A DNA stretch of 64,000 bases from Desulfotalea sp. GTDB taxonomy: Bacteria; Desulfobacterota; Desulfobulbia; Desulfobulbales; Desulfocapsaceae. Under the pieces are notes generated by a model. The model searched no databases and had not been told where the DNA came from. It saw only the letters and a program-made list of their open reading frames with translations. Of the stretch, positions 35,529 to 45,471 are shown one piece after another; positions within the stretch are counted from its first letter, which is position 1; each line of letters starts with the position of its first letter. A program made the translations under genes and the position numbers. The DNA lies in contig NVXR01000004.1 in the NCBI GenBank assembly GCA_002733995.1, positions 151,940-215,939 on the forward strand, in the 5' to 3' direction.

Positions 35529-37029
35529 GCATGGATCCTTGGTCTTGAGACATGATCAGTTCCGCTATTTTACGAGGCGTAATTTCTAGCAGATCTTCTG
35601 GAACCCTCTGTCCATTAGTGATATAGGAGATAGGGTTTGAATTTTGTAGCTGTGTGTTGAGCAGTATTCCAAGGCTCAGGCACTCGTCTATCTTAGTAAA
35701 GATAGTATTGGCTATTTCAAGTTTTGCAAATTGATTAATTATCTGTAGGATTTCATTTTCTCGTGTTGTTGCTGAAAGGACTAGGTGTTTTTCAATGTTA
35801 TATTCTGGGGCTAGAAATGAGGAGAGCTCGTCGATGCAATAACTATCTCTCGGGCTTCTGCCCGCGGTATCGATAAGGATCAAAGCTTTGTCCTGGTGGC
35901 GCTTCAATGCCTGGTTGAGTTGGTCCGGGTTAATGACTACATCAACGGGAAGATGCATGATCTCGCCGTAAACCTTCAGTTGTTCGACCGCTGCAATTCT
36001 ATAGGTGTCAATCGTGATAAGTGCGATTGAGTTAGAATGATGCTGTAGGTATGAGGCTGCGATCTTTGCAAGTGTGGTCGTTTTTCCAACACCAGTAGGA
36101 CCAACGAGTGCAATTCTTCGTTGTTCGCTTTGATCGCTAAAAACAGGTGGATTAACTTCAATGAGATTCTGTAGGGTTTCAATGATCGTTTTGGTTACGA
36201 TTTCAGTGCTGGTCAGTTCCTGCTCAGTGAGGCTTTCCCTAATAAATCCCGCTATAGTTCGGGCGGTTTCAACGTTTACTCCTTTGCCAATAAGTAGGGA
36301 GAGGAGATGATCCCCCTGAATCTGGTCAACAGTAATTCGTTTGCTAAAGAGACCTTCGGTGCTTTTGATTTTACTCGTTCGAGAATCCGTGGGTGAGCTA
36401 TCTGTTACCGTCGAACTGTTTTGGCTGAGAACAGTGATTTGACCCGCGAGATCTTTTACCAGTTGTTTGAGTTCATTCACTTCACTCACAAGGCCGGTGT
36501 TGTCGGTTGAGGCTATCGGCTTGGCTCGCTGTTGTGAAGTGGGTTCTTGGGGGGATTGCTTTGGATATTCACTAAAGCATTCCGCATCTACCGGAAATGA
36601 AGCGCATTGATTTTCGTCTTCCTCTGCCAGATGGGACACAGGGGATGACGCTACATTAAGGTAATCGGCTTTGAATCCGTTGTTTTTCTTTTGACTTTTG
36701 TTGCCTTGGTTACTGGCGTGAGACCCTAAAAATTGTTGAACTGGATCATTGATTATATGGTTAAAACTTCTTGTTTCCTGGGGGCGCTGAGGTTGTTTTG
36801 CAATGGTGCGTTGTTTAGAGAACCTCTCTGTCGAGGAGTAGGCACTTTTCTCTTGGGGGTAATCAGTGTCAATGGCGGCGGTGATTTCGAGTATCGGTTT
36901 ACTGAGCAAACCGAGTTTACCATTTCTAATAGTCTTGGTTGACAGGATAAGCGCATCAGGGCCAAGTTCCTGTTTAATCATTTTCAGGCCTGAGGCCATG
37001 TCTGTTGATTGAAATACTCTAACTTGCAT
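35521..37029 (-). CDS. flhF: FlhF, SRP-type GTPase for flagellar placement
   Basis: 502 residues. A short conserved N-terminus (VRVFQSTDMASGLKMIKQELGPDAL split at ~3-27), then a long low-complexity Gln/Ser-rich linker (~60-230), then the NG GTPase domain with GPTGVGKT at 310-317 and IDTAGRSP. FlhF marks the site of basal-body assembly. It overlaps flhA by 11 nt and flhG by 8 nt, indicating tight coupling. Confidence 0.95.
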   Translation of the reverse strand: MQVRVFQSTDMASGLKMIKQELGPDALILSTKTIRNGKLGLLSKPILEITAAIDTDYPQEKSAYSSTERFSKQRTIAKQPQRPQETRSFNHIINDPVQQFLGSHASNQGNKSQKKNNGFKADYLNVASSPVSHLAEEDENQCASFPVDAECFSEYPKQSPQEPTSQQRAKPIASTDNTGLVSEVNELKQLVKDLAGQITVLSQNSSTVTDSSPTDSRTSKIKSTEGLFSKRITVDQIQGDHLLSLLIGKGVNVETARTIAGFIRESLTEQELTSTEIVTKTIIETLQNLIEVNPPVFSDQSEQRRIALVGPTGVGKTTTLAKIAASYLQHHSNSIALITIDTYRIAAVEQLKVYGEIMHLPVDVVINPDQLNQALKRHQDKALILIDTAGRSPRDSYCIDELSSFLAPEYNIEKHLVLSATTRENEILQIINQFAKLEIANTIFTKIDECLSLGILLNTQLQNSNPISYITNGQRVPEDLLEITPRKIAELIMSQDQGSMHE

Positions 37030-39118
37030 CCAGGTTCACCGTACCAAGAGATCTGACTTTTAAGCTTGGAGTAATTTCGTTATGGGAAATTACAGTAACT
37101 GCTGGGTAATAGCGTTCCGTTAGGCTGCGAACGTAGGGGCGAATTTGAGGGGCCGCTAGTATCGCAGCTCTGCTACCACTGTCAAATAATGGGATTGCTT
37201 CACCCACTGCGTCGAGAATTTTCTGCGCGATATTAGGATCGATTGCCAGATAACTTCCTTTGTCTTTGTGTTGAATCGCTTTCTGTATGGATTCCTCAAC
37301 CTGTTTTGACAGGGTAATAACTGGAATAACACCATCAATAGCAAGATCATTACTGATTGATCTGGAGAGGGCATGTCTTACGTATTCTGTCAGTACGTCT
37401 GTATCTTGGGTGGAAGGAGCCCAGTCAGCCATTGTTTCAAGGATGGTTCTTAGGTCACGTATGGAAACAGCTTCTTTCAGCAGGTTTTGCAATACACGCA
37501 TGATTGTGCCAAGAGACAAGATTGTTGGCACAAGTTCTTCGATCAGTTTTGGGTATTTAGTGGCAAGGTTATCAAGCAACCCCTGGACTTCTTGTCTGCC
37601 TATTAGCTCATGGGAATGTTGTTTAATTACTTCGCTGATGTGTGTTGCCATGACGGTGGTACAATCAACAACGGTATAGCCTGCAATTTGTGCGCGATCC
37701 TTCTTGTCAGACGATATCCAAATAGCGGGTAGACCAAATGCGGGTTCTGTGGTCGCGAGGCCTGTGATGGTTTCTGTTACCATGCCAGGGTCCATGGCCA
37801 TAAAATGGCCAGGAAGAATTTCAGATTCCGCGATTTTGACACCTTTAAGAGAGAAACAATATTGATTTGGTGTGAGCTGAAGATTGTCTCGTATGTGAAT
37901 AGGTGGAACAATGAAACCGTTATTGAGTGCAAACTGCTTTCGTATTGACTGGATTCGGGTGAGTAGCTCTCCATCTTGAGCTGAGTCCACAAAGGGGATG
38001 AGACCATAACCTACTTCCAGTTGAAGGAGATCGACATGGAGCATCTCTTCATAGTTCTCCTCCTGTTTTGTTACAGGTGCTTCCTCTGGTACTTCCAGTT
38101 CCTTCTGTTCTTCCTGTTTTTTACCCTTATCTATCTGGTAGGCAATGGCTGCTAGTGCGCAGGACAGAATAAGAAATGGGATAAATGGTAGTCCTGGGAT
38201 AAGGGCAAAAACGATCAAGACGCCTGAAACGACCCACAACGCCACTGCACTATGTGAAAATTGATCCTTGAGGTCTGCCCCAAAGTCCTTATCACCTGTG
38301 GACCGTGTGACAAGAAGGCCTGCTGCCGTTGAAATAATAAGAGCAGGTATCTGGCCAACGAGGCCATCACCAACCGTGAGGATGGTGTAGTTGGCTGCGG
38401 CTTCACCAATGGGCATACCATTTTGAACCACTCCGATGACAAAGCCTGCACCAATGTTAATGAGGGTGATGATTATGCCTGCAATGGCATCACCTTTAAC
38501 GAACTTTGACGCACCGTCCATTGCCCCATAAAAACTCGCCTCTTTTGATACGTCTTCCCGTCTCTGTTTTGCTTCGGTTTCATTAATAATGCCGGCGTTT
38601 AAGTCGGCATCGATTGCCATCTGCTTACCGGGCATTGCATCAAGGGTGAAGCGGGCAGCTACCTCAGCAACACGGCCAGCACCTTTGGTAATGACCATAA
38701 AGTTAATGAGAACAAGAATGACAAAAATTACAATACCAACAACATAATTACCACCGACCACGAACTGGCCAAACGATTGGATAACTGAACCAGCAGCAGA
38801 AGGGCCCTCATCTCCGTGGAGAAGTATGAGGCGGGTAGATGCAACGTTTAGAGCAAGGCGAAACAGAGTCGTTGTCAGTAAAATAGATGGAAAAATCGAA
38901 AATTCTATAGGCTTGACAGTGTATAAGCTGATAATCAAAATCAGCAGAGCAATAGTTATATTTGTGGCTAAAAGAAGATCGAGAATAATTGAAGGCAGGG
39001 GAATGATCATGATCATCAGAATTGAGACCAATCCCAAGGCCGCAATAACGTCACTGCGGAAAAAAATCAGTTTGAGCCGACCAGGACTAAGGTTGGTTAA
39101 TATACTGGTCATTTCCAT
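37019..39118 (-). CDS. flhA: flagellar export-gate protein FlhA
   Basis: 699 residues. The N-terminal membrane domain has about eight helices (~20-320). It includes the conserved cytoplasmic loop KGAGRVAEVAARFTLDAMPGKQ and MDGASKFVKGDA of the FHIPEP family. The C-terminal cytoplasmic domain (~350-699) docks chaperone-substrate complexes. It shares one base with the flhB stop (TAATG). Confidence 0.97.
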   Translation of the reverse strand: MEMTSILTNLSPGRLKLIFFRSDVIAALGLVSILMIMIIPLPSIILDLLLATNITIALLILIISLYTVKPIEFSIFPSILLTTTLFRLALNVASTRLILLHGDEGPSAAGSVIQSFGQFVVGGNYVVGIVIFVILVLINFMVITKGAGRVAEVAARFTLDAMPGKQMAIDADLNAGIINETEAKQRREDVSKEASFYGAMDGASKFVKGDAIAGIIITLINIGAGFVIGVVQNGMPIGEAAANYTILTVGDGLVGQIPALIISTAAGLLVTRSTGDKDFGADLKDQFSHSAVALWVVSGVLIVFALIPGLPFIPFLILSCALAAIAYQIDKGKKQEEQKELEVPEEAPVTKQEENYEEMLHVDLLQLEVGYGLIPFVDSAQDGELLTRIQSIRKQFALNNGFIVPPIHIRDNLQLTPNQYCFSLKGVKIAESEILPGHFMAMDPGMVTETITGLATTEPAFGLPAIWISSDKKDRAQIAGYTVVDCTTVMATHISEVIKQHSHELIGRQEVQGLLDNLATKYPKLIEELVPTILSLGTIMRVLQNLLKEAVSIRDLRTILETMADWAPSTQDTDVLTEYVRHALSRSISNDLAIDGVIPVITLSKQVEESIQKAIQHKDKGSYLAIDPNIAQKILDAVGEAIPLFDSGSRAAILAAPQIRPYVRSLTERYYPAVTVISHNEITPSLKVRSLGTVNLDAS

Positions 39119-40188
39119 TAAAATTTATTTCCTTTTAGTGAGTATACGTGTGCGAGGATCTCAGCTACTACTTTAAATAGATCTTCAGGGATATGTTCTC
39201 CTATATCAAGGTTATGCAATAAACGAGCCACAGGTGGATTTTCAATGATGGGAATGTCGTTTTCCCGGGCAATTTTGCGTATGCGCATTGCGATGAAATC
39301 GGCGCCTTTAGCAATAATTACCGGAGCAGCCATGTTTGCCGAATCGTACTGAATGGCAATAGAGAGATGGGTAGGATTGGTGACAATAACATCAGCCTTT
39401 GGAACATCTGCCATCATACGTTTTCTGGCCATTTCTTGCTGGATTGACCTGATTTGGGCCTTAACGTGTGGATCTCCCTCACTTTCTTTGAACTCTTCTT
39501 TTACCTCTTGTTTGGTCATTTTCATCTTTTCTTCCATTTCCCATTTCAAAAACATGAAATCAAGAAAGGCCAGAAAAATCAGAAGGGCACAGATTTTAGA
39601 AAAAACGATGAGGGCGATTCGACCTAAAAAATTGATGGCAGAAACGATACTTACATCAACAAGTATGAGGGCTTCTTCAAAGTTATTGAATACAGTTGAG
39701 TAGCCGATATAGCCAATGAGGATGACTTTGAGTAACGATTTGACAACTTCGATTATTGATTTCTTAGAGAAGAATCGCCCCATGCCGCTTATAGGGTTCA
39801 TTTTTGAAAAATCCGGAATGAGTGGCTTTGTGGTAAGGAGCCAACCAAACTGGAAGACACTTGAGAAAAAGGCAATAAGGAGAACGAGAATAAAGAGAGG
39901 CGCCATGAGGATGGCGAGCTCTTCCATGAGATATGCTGCAAGGTTCATAGTAGAGGCTGGATTTACCTCTAACTCGCCAACGGACTGCCACAAAGTGTGG
40001 ACGAGTACGGTTATTTTGTTCCAGAAATTGGGGAGATAAAAGACCCAAAAAAGTAATACCACCGTGAAAAGTGCGGCGGTCTGAACCTCTTTACTCTGGA
40101 CGACTTGTCCTTTTTTTCTAAAGTCTTCTCTTCTTTTATTGGACGGAGCTTCTGTCTTTTCTCCACCCGAACTACTTTCTTCTGCCAT
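39118..40188 (-). CDS. flhB: flagellar export switch protein FlhB
   Basis: 356 residues. Four membrane helices (~35-215), then the cytoplasmic domain with the autocleavage motif NPTH at 271-274. It changes export specificity from rod/hook to filament substrates together with FliK. It heads the flhB-flhA-flhF-flhG-fliA group after a 278-nt gap that holds a sigma-54-like element. Compare the separate C-terminal-only homologue at 11971. Confidence 0.96.
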   Translation of the reverse strand: MAEESSSGGEKTEAPSNKRREDFRKKGQVVQSKEVQTAALFTVVLLFWVFYLPNFWNKITVLVHTLWQSVGELEVNPASTMNLAAYLMEELAILMAPLFILVLLIAFFSSVFQFGWLLTTKPLIPDFSKMNPISGMGRFFSKKSIIEVVKSLLKVILIGYIGYSTVFNNFEEALILVDVSIVSAINFLGRIALIVFSKICALLIFLAFLDFMFLKWEMEEKMKMTKQEVKEEFKESEGDPHVKAQIRSIQQEMARKRMMADVPKADVIVTNPTHLSIAIQYDSANMAAPVIIAKGADFIAMRIRKIARENDIPIIENPPVARLLHNLDIGEHIPEDLFKVVAEILAHVYSLKGNKF

Positions 40189-40439
40189 ATTTTATGTGCT
40201 CTGCCTTTGGTAACGTTATGTTTACTGAAATCTTACAATGAAGTGACTCGTATAACGTTAAGCATATGCAATAATAACGCCGAAGATATTGCCGTACTGA
40301 AACAGCCGTTTAGTCGTGTTTTTGTTGGGGGGTGGGGCGGTTAAGGATCGCTGCTTTGTAATGCTAAAATATCCTCAAGTCAGGTGGTTGCTTTGCTTTT
40401 TTCTAGCTATTCTATGATTCGAACGAACATCTTCTTCGA

Positions 40440-40455
40440 AGCAACAGTGACGCCA
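40440..40455 (-). promoter_or_regulatory. sigma-54-like promoter upstream of flhB
   Basis: Minus-strand TGGCGTCACTGTTGCT has the invariant GG and GC at exact 10-nt separation and TTGC-T at -12 (consensus TGGCACG-N4-TTGCW). It lies 12 nt after the fliR stop and about 250 nt before flhB, giving a long leader. Confidence 0.45.
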
Positions 40456-40466
40456 GGGGTAATCTT

Positions 40467-41249
40467 CTACATGGCCAGATGGTTAAGAATAATGAAGAAA
40501 CGTTCAGGGAGAGAGTCAAATTCTCGTCTTAGGAGCATGGAGACGAGCGGTAGAGTCAAAGCAATGACAATGAATGCGGTTCCTATGTTAATTGGGAATG
40601 AGATAAGAAAGACGTTGAGTTGGGGGAAAACCCGGGCCAGTATTCCTAGTATAAGGCCTGAGAGAAGAAGGACCGTTAAAACCGGTGCACTAAATTGTAC
40701 GCCAAGGGCAAACATGTGTGAAGAAAGCTCCATCAGGTATGGAACGGCGTCACCGGATAGATTGAGATGGCCTGGTGGGAGTACATCGTAGGAGAGCACT
40801 GCGGTCTGGAGAAACAGGTGATGACCGTTTATTGCAAGAAAAATGAGAATAGAAAAGACATTTTGAAATTGTGAGATAAGGGCGACCTGTCGTTGATTTT
40901 GGGGATCAAAAACATTGGCAGCTGCAAATCCCATTTGAAAGCCGATAACAGTGGCTCCGAACTCGACTGCTGTGAAAATGAGTCGGGCAATAAGACCGAG
41001 GAGCAAGCCCAAGAGCAGTTCGGATACAATGAGCAGTGAAAAGGAAACAGGAGACAGGGAAATATGTCCTACTGCGGGTTCCATAATAGGAAATAGAACA
41101 ATGGCGATGAGAACGGCAAGTGTTGTCTTTATACGAACGGGGGTCTGGGCAGATGTGAAAACAGGGATGGCACCGACAAAGCCAGCAACACGACTGAGGA
41201 CGACAAGAAAAGCCTGGAATTGTTCAATTGGTATGATCTGTGTGTCCAT
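40467..41249 (-). CDS. fliR: flagellar export-gate protein FliR
   Basis: 260 residues with about six membrane helices. FliR features include RVAGFVGAIPVFTSAQTPVRIK near the N-terminus and GFQMGFAAANVFDPQNQRQ mid-protein. With FliP and FliQ it builds the export channel. It is 22 nt after fliQ and is the last gene before a 278-nt gap. Confidence 0.95.
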   Translation of the reverse strand: MDTQIIPIEQFQAFLVVLSRVAGFVGAIPVFTSAQTPVRIKTTLAVLIAIVLFPIMEPAVGHISLSPVSFSLLIVSELLLGLLLGLIARLIFTAVEFGATVIGFQMGFAAANVFDPQNQRQVALISQFQNVFSILIFLAINGHHLFLQTAVLSYDVLPPGHLNLSGDAVPYLMELSSHMFALGVQFSAPVLTVLLLSGLILGILARVFPQLNVFLISFPINIGTAFIVIALTLPLVSMLLRREFDSLPERFFIILNHLAM

Positions 41250-41271
41250 CAGGGCCTTTTTCTAAGAGGGC

Positions 41272-41535
41272 TTAGAGAGTTGCCATTAGATCAAAAAGGC
41301 CAATGGTAAAAGTTGTGAGGGTGTTGATCACCCACGGGCCGAAGATCAGAAGAGTGACGAAGACAGCCACGATTTTAGGGACAAATGTCATTGTCTGCTC
41401 ATTTATTTGAGTTGCTGCTTGAAAGATAGATATGAGAAGACCAACAAACAAGGCCACAATGAGCATGGGAGCTGCACACATAAGTATTGTTTGTATTGCT
41501 TTGCGGCAAATATCGATTGCTATTTCTGGAGTCAT
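41272..41535 (-). CDS. fliQ: flagellar export-gate protein FliQ
   Basis: 87 residues, two membrane helices (~15-38 and ~50-75). The conserved LLISIFQAATQINEQTMTFVPKI lies between them. Four FliQ copies complete the FliPQR channel. Confidence 0.96.
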   Translation of the reverse strand: MTPEIAIDICRKAIQTILMCAAPMLIVALFVGLLISIFQAATQINEQTMTFVPKIVAVFVTLLIFGPWVINTLTTFTIGLFDLMATL

Positions 41536-41568
41536 TTCTGCATCTCATTTATTGTGGATAAAGGGGGC

Positions 41569-42342
41569 TCAGGGAGAAAAACTCTTTATGAGTGATCCCA
41601 CAACCAGACTCCAGCCATCAACTAACACAAAAAGAAGGAGTTTAAACGGCATAGAAATAATAACGGGTGGTAGCATCATCATCCCCATGGACATAAGTAT
41701 AGAGGCAACAATCATATCAATGACCAAAAAGGGGATATAAATCATGAAGCCCATCTGGAATGCCCGTTTAAGTTCTGAAAGCATAAATGCGGGGATCAGG
41801 GTCATGGTGGGGACGTCTTCCCGGTTTTGGGGGTCTTCTTCAAGGGTAATATCCGTCAATAGTGCAAGCTCACTTTCCCTCACTTGGCTAAACATGAAAT
41901 CCCGCATGGGTTTGACAGCATTTTCCAAGGCCTGGCTCTGGTCTATCTGTTCATTCATGTAAGGTTGGATCGCCTCTTCATTGATGGTGTTTAATGTCGG
42001 GGACATTACAAAAAATGAAAGGAAGAGAGACAGGCCAAGGATGACTTGGGTAGGAGGCATATTCTGTGTACCCATAGCCTGGCGGACGAATCCGAGGACA
42101 ATAACGATCCGAGTAAAACAGGTCGTCATTAACAAAATGGCCGGTGCTACAGAGAGAATAGTAAGTAAAAAGAGTACTTGCAGGGCACTTGAGACCTGCT
42201 GGGGGGTCTTTGCATCTTCAATACCAAACGTAATGGTAGGAAGGCCAATTGCACTGGCAACACTAGGGATAACCAGAAAAATAAATAAAAACCCCAGACA
42301 CAGTGAGGGGACAAAACGGGGAAGAGAGTATGGATTATTCAT
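41569..42342 (-). CDS. fliP: flagellar export-gate protein FliP
   Basis: 257 residues. A cleavable signal peptide (~1-31) precedes the FliP core with TCFTRIVIVLGFVRQAMGTQ and NMPPTQV, then FMLSELKRAFQMGF and four membrane helices. It forms the pentameric base of the export channel. The ATG overlaps the fliO stop by 4 nt. Confidence 0.96.
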   Translation of the reverse strand: MNNPYSLPRFVPSLCLGFLFIFLVIPSVASAIGLPTITFGIEDAKTPQQVSSALQVLFLLTILSVAPAILLMTTCFTRIVIVLGFVRQAMGTQNMPPTQVILGLSLFLSFFVMSPTLNTINEEAIQPYMNEQIDQSQALENAVKPMRDFMFSQVRESELALLTDITLEEDPQNREDVPTMTLIPAFMLSELKRAFQMGFMIYIPFLVIDMIVASILMSMGMMMLPPVIISMPFKLLLFVLVDGWSLVVGSLIKSFSP

Positions 42343-42746
42343 TCTGTCCCTCCTGTTTCTGCCTGTAAGGTTTCAGCAAAGTTTGTACCGTTCTTTGGGG
42401 GAAGTGTGGCAATCGTAGAAATGTGGGATTCGCTGATACCAAGTAAATATTCTGTGCCCCTGATTTCAACTAGGCAAAGTGCTTTTTTTCCCATCAATGG
42501 CTTAATTTCAACTATGTGGATCTCCTTATCCGCTAGAGAAGAAAGCAGAGAAAAACGTTTTCGTAGTAACCCATAAAGGAGTAAAATGATACCGAGCACG
42601 ACAAGTAGTCCCCAGACAACACGGAACGAATTTGCAAGCATCTCGTTGTTACCGCTTAGCAAGGTCTGGTGTGTGGTGGTATCCGCGTGGGCGCTCACAC
42701 AGCATAATAAAACGAAAATCGTAGTAACGGAGATAGCTTTCATCAA
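42339..42746 (-). CDS. fliO: FliO, assembly factor for the FliPQR channel
   Basis: 135 residues. Signal-like N-terminus (~1-22), one membrane helix (~45-63), and a short cytoplasmic domain with VEIKPLMGKKALCLVEIRGTEYLLGIS, the conserved FliO segment. It stabilises FliP during gate assembly. Position between fliN and fliP confirms the call despite low family conservation. Confidence 0.9.
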   Translation of the reverse strand: MMKAISVTTIFVLLCCVSAHADTTTHQTLLSGNNEMLANSFRVVWGLLVVLGIILLLYGLLRKRFSLLSSLADKEIHIVEIKPLMGKKALCLVEIRGTEYLLGISESHISTIATLPPKNGTNFAETLQAETGGTE

Positions 42747-42752
42747 AGGGCT

Positions 42753-43124
42753 TTATCCAAGGTTTTCAAGTCTGTCGGCAGTGCTCACAACATCAATGAG
42801 TCGAATACCAAATTTTTCTCCTACCATTACCGCTTCACCTTTTGCTATCAGCTTAGAGTTAACGTAAAGGTCCAAGGGTTCTCCGGCAAGTTTGTCGAGT
42901 TCAAGCACGTAACCTTCACCCATTTTGAGTAGGTCTTTGAGCTTAATCTTGCTTCTACCCACTTCAACAGAGATGTTGAGGGGGATGTCGTAGAGAAAGT
43001 CGAGGTTTCGCCTCTTGTTGGACTGTGTAGCGCTACCACCAAGTGGTGGGCTAGGTGAATCATCCTTGAGGAGTTCTTTAATTTCTTCAGGGTCTGGTCT
43101 GCTGTTGTTTGTTGGGGTTTTCAT
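42753..43124 (-). CDS. fliN: flagellar C-ring protein FliN
   Basis: 123 residues. The SpoA/FliN domain spans ~45-118 (LDFLYDIPLNISVEVGRSKIKLKDLL split, then GEAVMVGEKFGIRLIDV). The N-terminal ~40 residues are charged and Pro/Ser-rich. It forms the lower C ring with FliM, and aids switching and FliH docking. Lies 12 nt after fliM. Confidence 0.95.
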   Translation of the reverse strand: MKTPTNNSRPDPEEIKELLKDDSPSPPLGGSATQSNKRRNLDFLYDIPLNISVEVGRSKIKLKDLLKMGEGYVLELDKLAGEPLDLYVNSKLIAKGEAVMVGEKFGIRLIDVVSTADRLENLG

Positions 43125-43136
43125 AAAAATCCTTAA

Positions 43137-44111
43137 TCAATAAAATCCTGTGAGGCTAATGGCTTTTTTGCCATTGTGTGTTCCGGGGTCGGCATAATAT
43201 TTTGGTATGTTTTCAACCATTACCTGAACAGGGGAATTTGGGTCATAATCAAGATTTATGACGTCACCAACCTGCAGATTTAATACTTGTTCAACACTCA
43301 TATCGATGGTGCCTGATTGTGCTATAATGGAAACGGGCATGTCCTGCAACTGTTCCTCTATAATTTCGTACCAACTACTTTTGGTTTGAGTTGAAATCGT
43401 CAGGAGTTCTTTGAGGAGCTCTCGTAAAGGTTCTAGGGTTGCAAAAGGAAAAACGAGGTGGACCTCCCCGGTGTATTGGCCAGATTTAACGAGTAGAGTA
43501 CCTACAATAACTTCTCCTTCCGGGTCGACAATGGATACAAGACGAGGATTATTCTCGAGTTTCATCAGGCGTGTGTTTGTATCGAGAAGTTGGGCGAAGG
43601 CTTTGTCGATATCGGCACAGGCATCATCCATTGGCGTTTTCAAGATATTGAGTTCAATGGTAGTCAGCTGTCTTTCAAGTTCAAGCGTTTCAATATCCGA
43701 TGAGGCGCCAAGCATGGTCTCCAGCATGAAAAAAGAGAGTTTAGGGTCAAAAATAATGAGAGCCCCCTGCTTTAACGGTGGGAGGTCTAAAATACCTATG
43801 GCCCCGGGTTGACTTTTATCAGCCATGAATTTTTGGAACTCAAATGTCTCTAAACTCACTCTTGTAACGGAAATTGTTCTTTGCAGCAAATTGGTAAGCG
43901 AAGTAGCATATTGCCTGCAAAACACATCCAAAATAATGTCAAAATTTGGAATGCGAAATTGTTCTCTATCAGGTCTGGCAAGCTGAAAGAGATTGACGGA
44001 GGAGCACTTGAGAAAACTGTCCGGAGTCTCTTCGAGCTCCATAGACACCTGACCGCCATGGATGTCTTTAAGTAAATCCGCGATTTCTGTTCTATTTAGA
44101 ATTGGTTCCAT
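43137..44111 (-). CDS. fliM: flagellar motor switch protein FliM
   Basis: 324 residues. The N-terminal helix NRTEIADLLKDI is a variant of the CheY-P-binding motif (usual LSQxEIDALL). The CheC-like middle domain (~50-230) contains FEFQKFMADKSQPGAIGIL. The C-terminal SpoA domain (~245-324) pairs with FliN. CheY encoded at 60823 is a likely partner. Confidence 0.95.
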   Translation of the reverse strand: MEPILNRTEIADLLKDIHGGQVSMELEETPDSFLKCSSVNLFQLARPDREQFRIPNFDIILDVFCRQYATSLTNLLQRTISVTRVSLETFEFQKFMADKSQPGAIGILDLPPLKQGALIIFDPKLSFFMLETMLGASSDIETLELERQLTTIELNILKTPMDDACADIDKAFAQLLDTNTRLMKLENNPRLVSIVDPEGEVIVGTLLVKSGQYTGEVHLVFPFATLEPLRELLKELLTISTQTKSSWYEIIEEQLQDMPVSIIAQSGTIDMSVEQVLNLQVGDVINLDYDPNSPVQVMVENIPKYYADPGTHNGKKAISLTGFY

Positions 44112-44126
44112 GAAATCACAAAATTC

Positions 44127-44630
44127 CTATTGAACAACAAAATTGGTGAAGTAGATTGCCCGAACTTTACCACTCTGAAGAAAAGAATTTATCTTGCTCT
44201 TCAGTTCAGCTTTGAGTTGTCTCTTACCCTGTAGGTCTTGAAGTTCTTCAAAGGTCTTATTGCCTATAAGAAGTAATATAGCGTCTCTTACCTGGGGCAT
44301 CCTCTGCTCTACTTCTGGCTGAACTTCTTCATTGCTGAGTTCAACTGTGAATGATGCTTTTACGTAGTGGGGAGTGTCTCCGCTGATAATATTTACTACG
44401 AATTCATCAATGCTCACCATTGGGCCGATCTCGGCTTTTTTGGTCAAGTCGGGGACTGGAACCTGAAGGCCTGGATCGAGTTCTTCTGGTGCTGGTGGCT
44501 CAGGCTTTAATAAGAGATAACCGCCTACACCGCCGCCTATCATCAGTATTGCAACAATTGCACCAATAATGATAAATAATTTTTTATTACCGCCTTTTTC
44601 AGGTGCACTGTCATCCTTTTGATCTGCCAT
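44127..44630 (-). CDS. fliL: FliL, stator-associated basal body protein
   Basis: 167 residues. Charged cytoplasmic N-terminus, one membrane helix (~17-40, IIIGAIVAILMIGGGVGGYLL), a Pro-rich linker, then the stomatin-like periplasmic domain (~75-167) with DEFVVNIISGDTPHYVKASFTVEL. FliL forms a ring supporting MotAB torque. It lies between motB and fliM. Confidence 0.94.
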   Translation of the reverse strand: MADQKDDSAPEKGGNKKLFIIIGAIVAILMIGGGVGGYLLLKPEPPAPEELDPGLQVPVPDLTKKAEIGPMVSIDEFVVNIISGDTPHYVKASFTVELSNEEVQPEVEQRMPQVRDAILLLIGNKTFEELQDLQGKRQLKAELKSKINSFLQSGKVRAIYFTNFVVQ

Positions 44631-44674
44631 TTATATCGCCTTTGTTTGTTGTTCAGTTGTAAAGATATGCCCTC

Positions 44675-45460
44675 TTATAAAGGGACTGGACTTTTGGTGG
44701 ATGTGGGCTGAGATTTTCCTTTGTTACTTTGTAGTTTAAGGATAAAATCAACCCTTCTATTTTTACTTCGACTTACATCGTCTCTATTGGGAACCAAAGG
44801 GCGATCCATGCCATAACCTATGGCTGCCATACGGTCGAGGGGGAGGAGATTACTCTGGATGAAAAATTTCGTTACTGCGACCGCGCGGGCTACTGAAAGG
44901 TCCCAGTTACTATATTTAGACGGAGAGACAGGGCGGTCATCGGTATGCCCTTCAATGCGAAGGTCCATGGGGAGTGGACGAATAATATCAGCTATAGTGC
45001 GCAGAATTGAATATGACTTTGGCGCGATTTTAGCCAAACCTCTGGCAAACAGAACGGAGTCATTTATGCGGAGGATAATCGATTCATCATCATTTAAAAT
45101 AACACCGACGTTGTTTTCAAGCCGTCGTGAATCGATTTGTGATTTAATTTTTTCGTAAACTTTCCGGGTTGTTTGTTGTTGGATCGGTGAATATGGGTTT
45201 ATCGGTAGTGATGGTAGTATTGGAATAGTAAAATCAACATGAGCTGGTACTTTGTGCATTCCAAAAGCGTCTTTAAGCGAGCTGGATGCTGCTGTAAATT
45301 TTACAGGGTCCATGTTTGCCATGGATAATAAAAGAACAAAGAAAGTAAGCAAGAGGGTAACCAGGTCTGAATAGGTCACCATCCATGCCGGTGCACCTGC
45401 AGGGCATTCCGGACATTTCTCGCTTTTTTCTTCTTGGACTTCTTCTTCTTCTTCGGCCAT
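44675..45460 (-). CDS. motB: MotB-type stator protein
   Basis: 261 residues. An acidic N-terminus with a CPEC cysteine pair (16-19) precedes the single membrane helix (~26-48, starting PAWMVTYSDLVTLLL), with the ion-binding Asp32. The plug and linker follow, then the OmpA-like peptidoglycan-binding domain with RIEGHTDDRP and NWDLSVARAVAV. It anchors the stator to the cell wall. Whether H+ or Na+ drives it cannot be decided from these motifs. Starts 11 nt after motA. Confidence 0.94.
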   Translation of the reverse strand: MAEEEEEVQEEKSEKCPECPAGAPAWMVTYSDLVTLLLTFFVLLLSMANMDPVKFTAASSSLKDAFGMHKVPAHVDFTIPILPSLPINPYSPIQQQTTRKVYEKIKSQIDSRRLENNVGVILNDDESIILRINDSVLFARGLAKIAPKSYSILRTIADIIRPLPMDLRIEGHTDDRPVSPSKYSNWDLSVARAVAVTKFFIQSNLLPLDRMAAIGYGMDRPLVPNRDDVSRSKNRRVDFILKLQSNKGKSQPTSTKSPVPL

Positions 45461-45471
45461 AATCAGTACCT

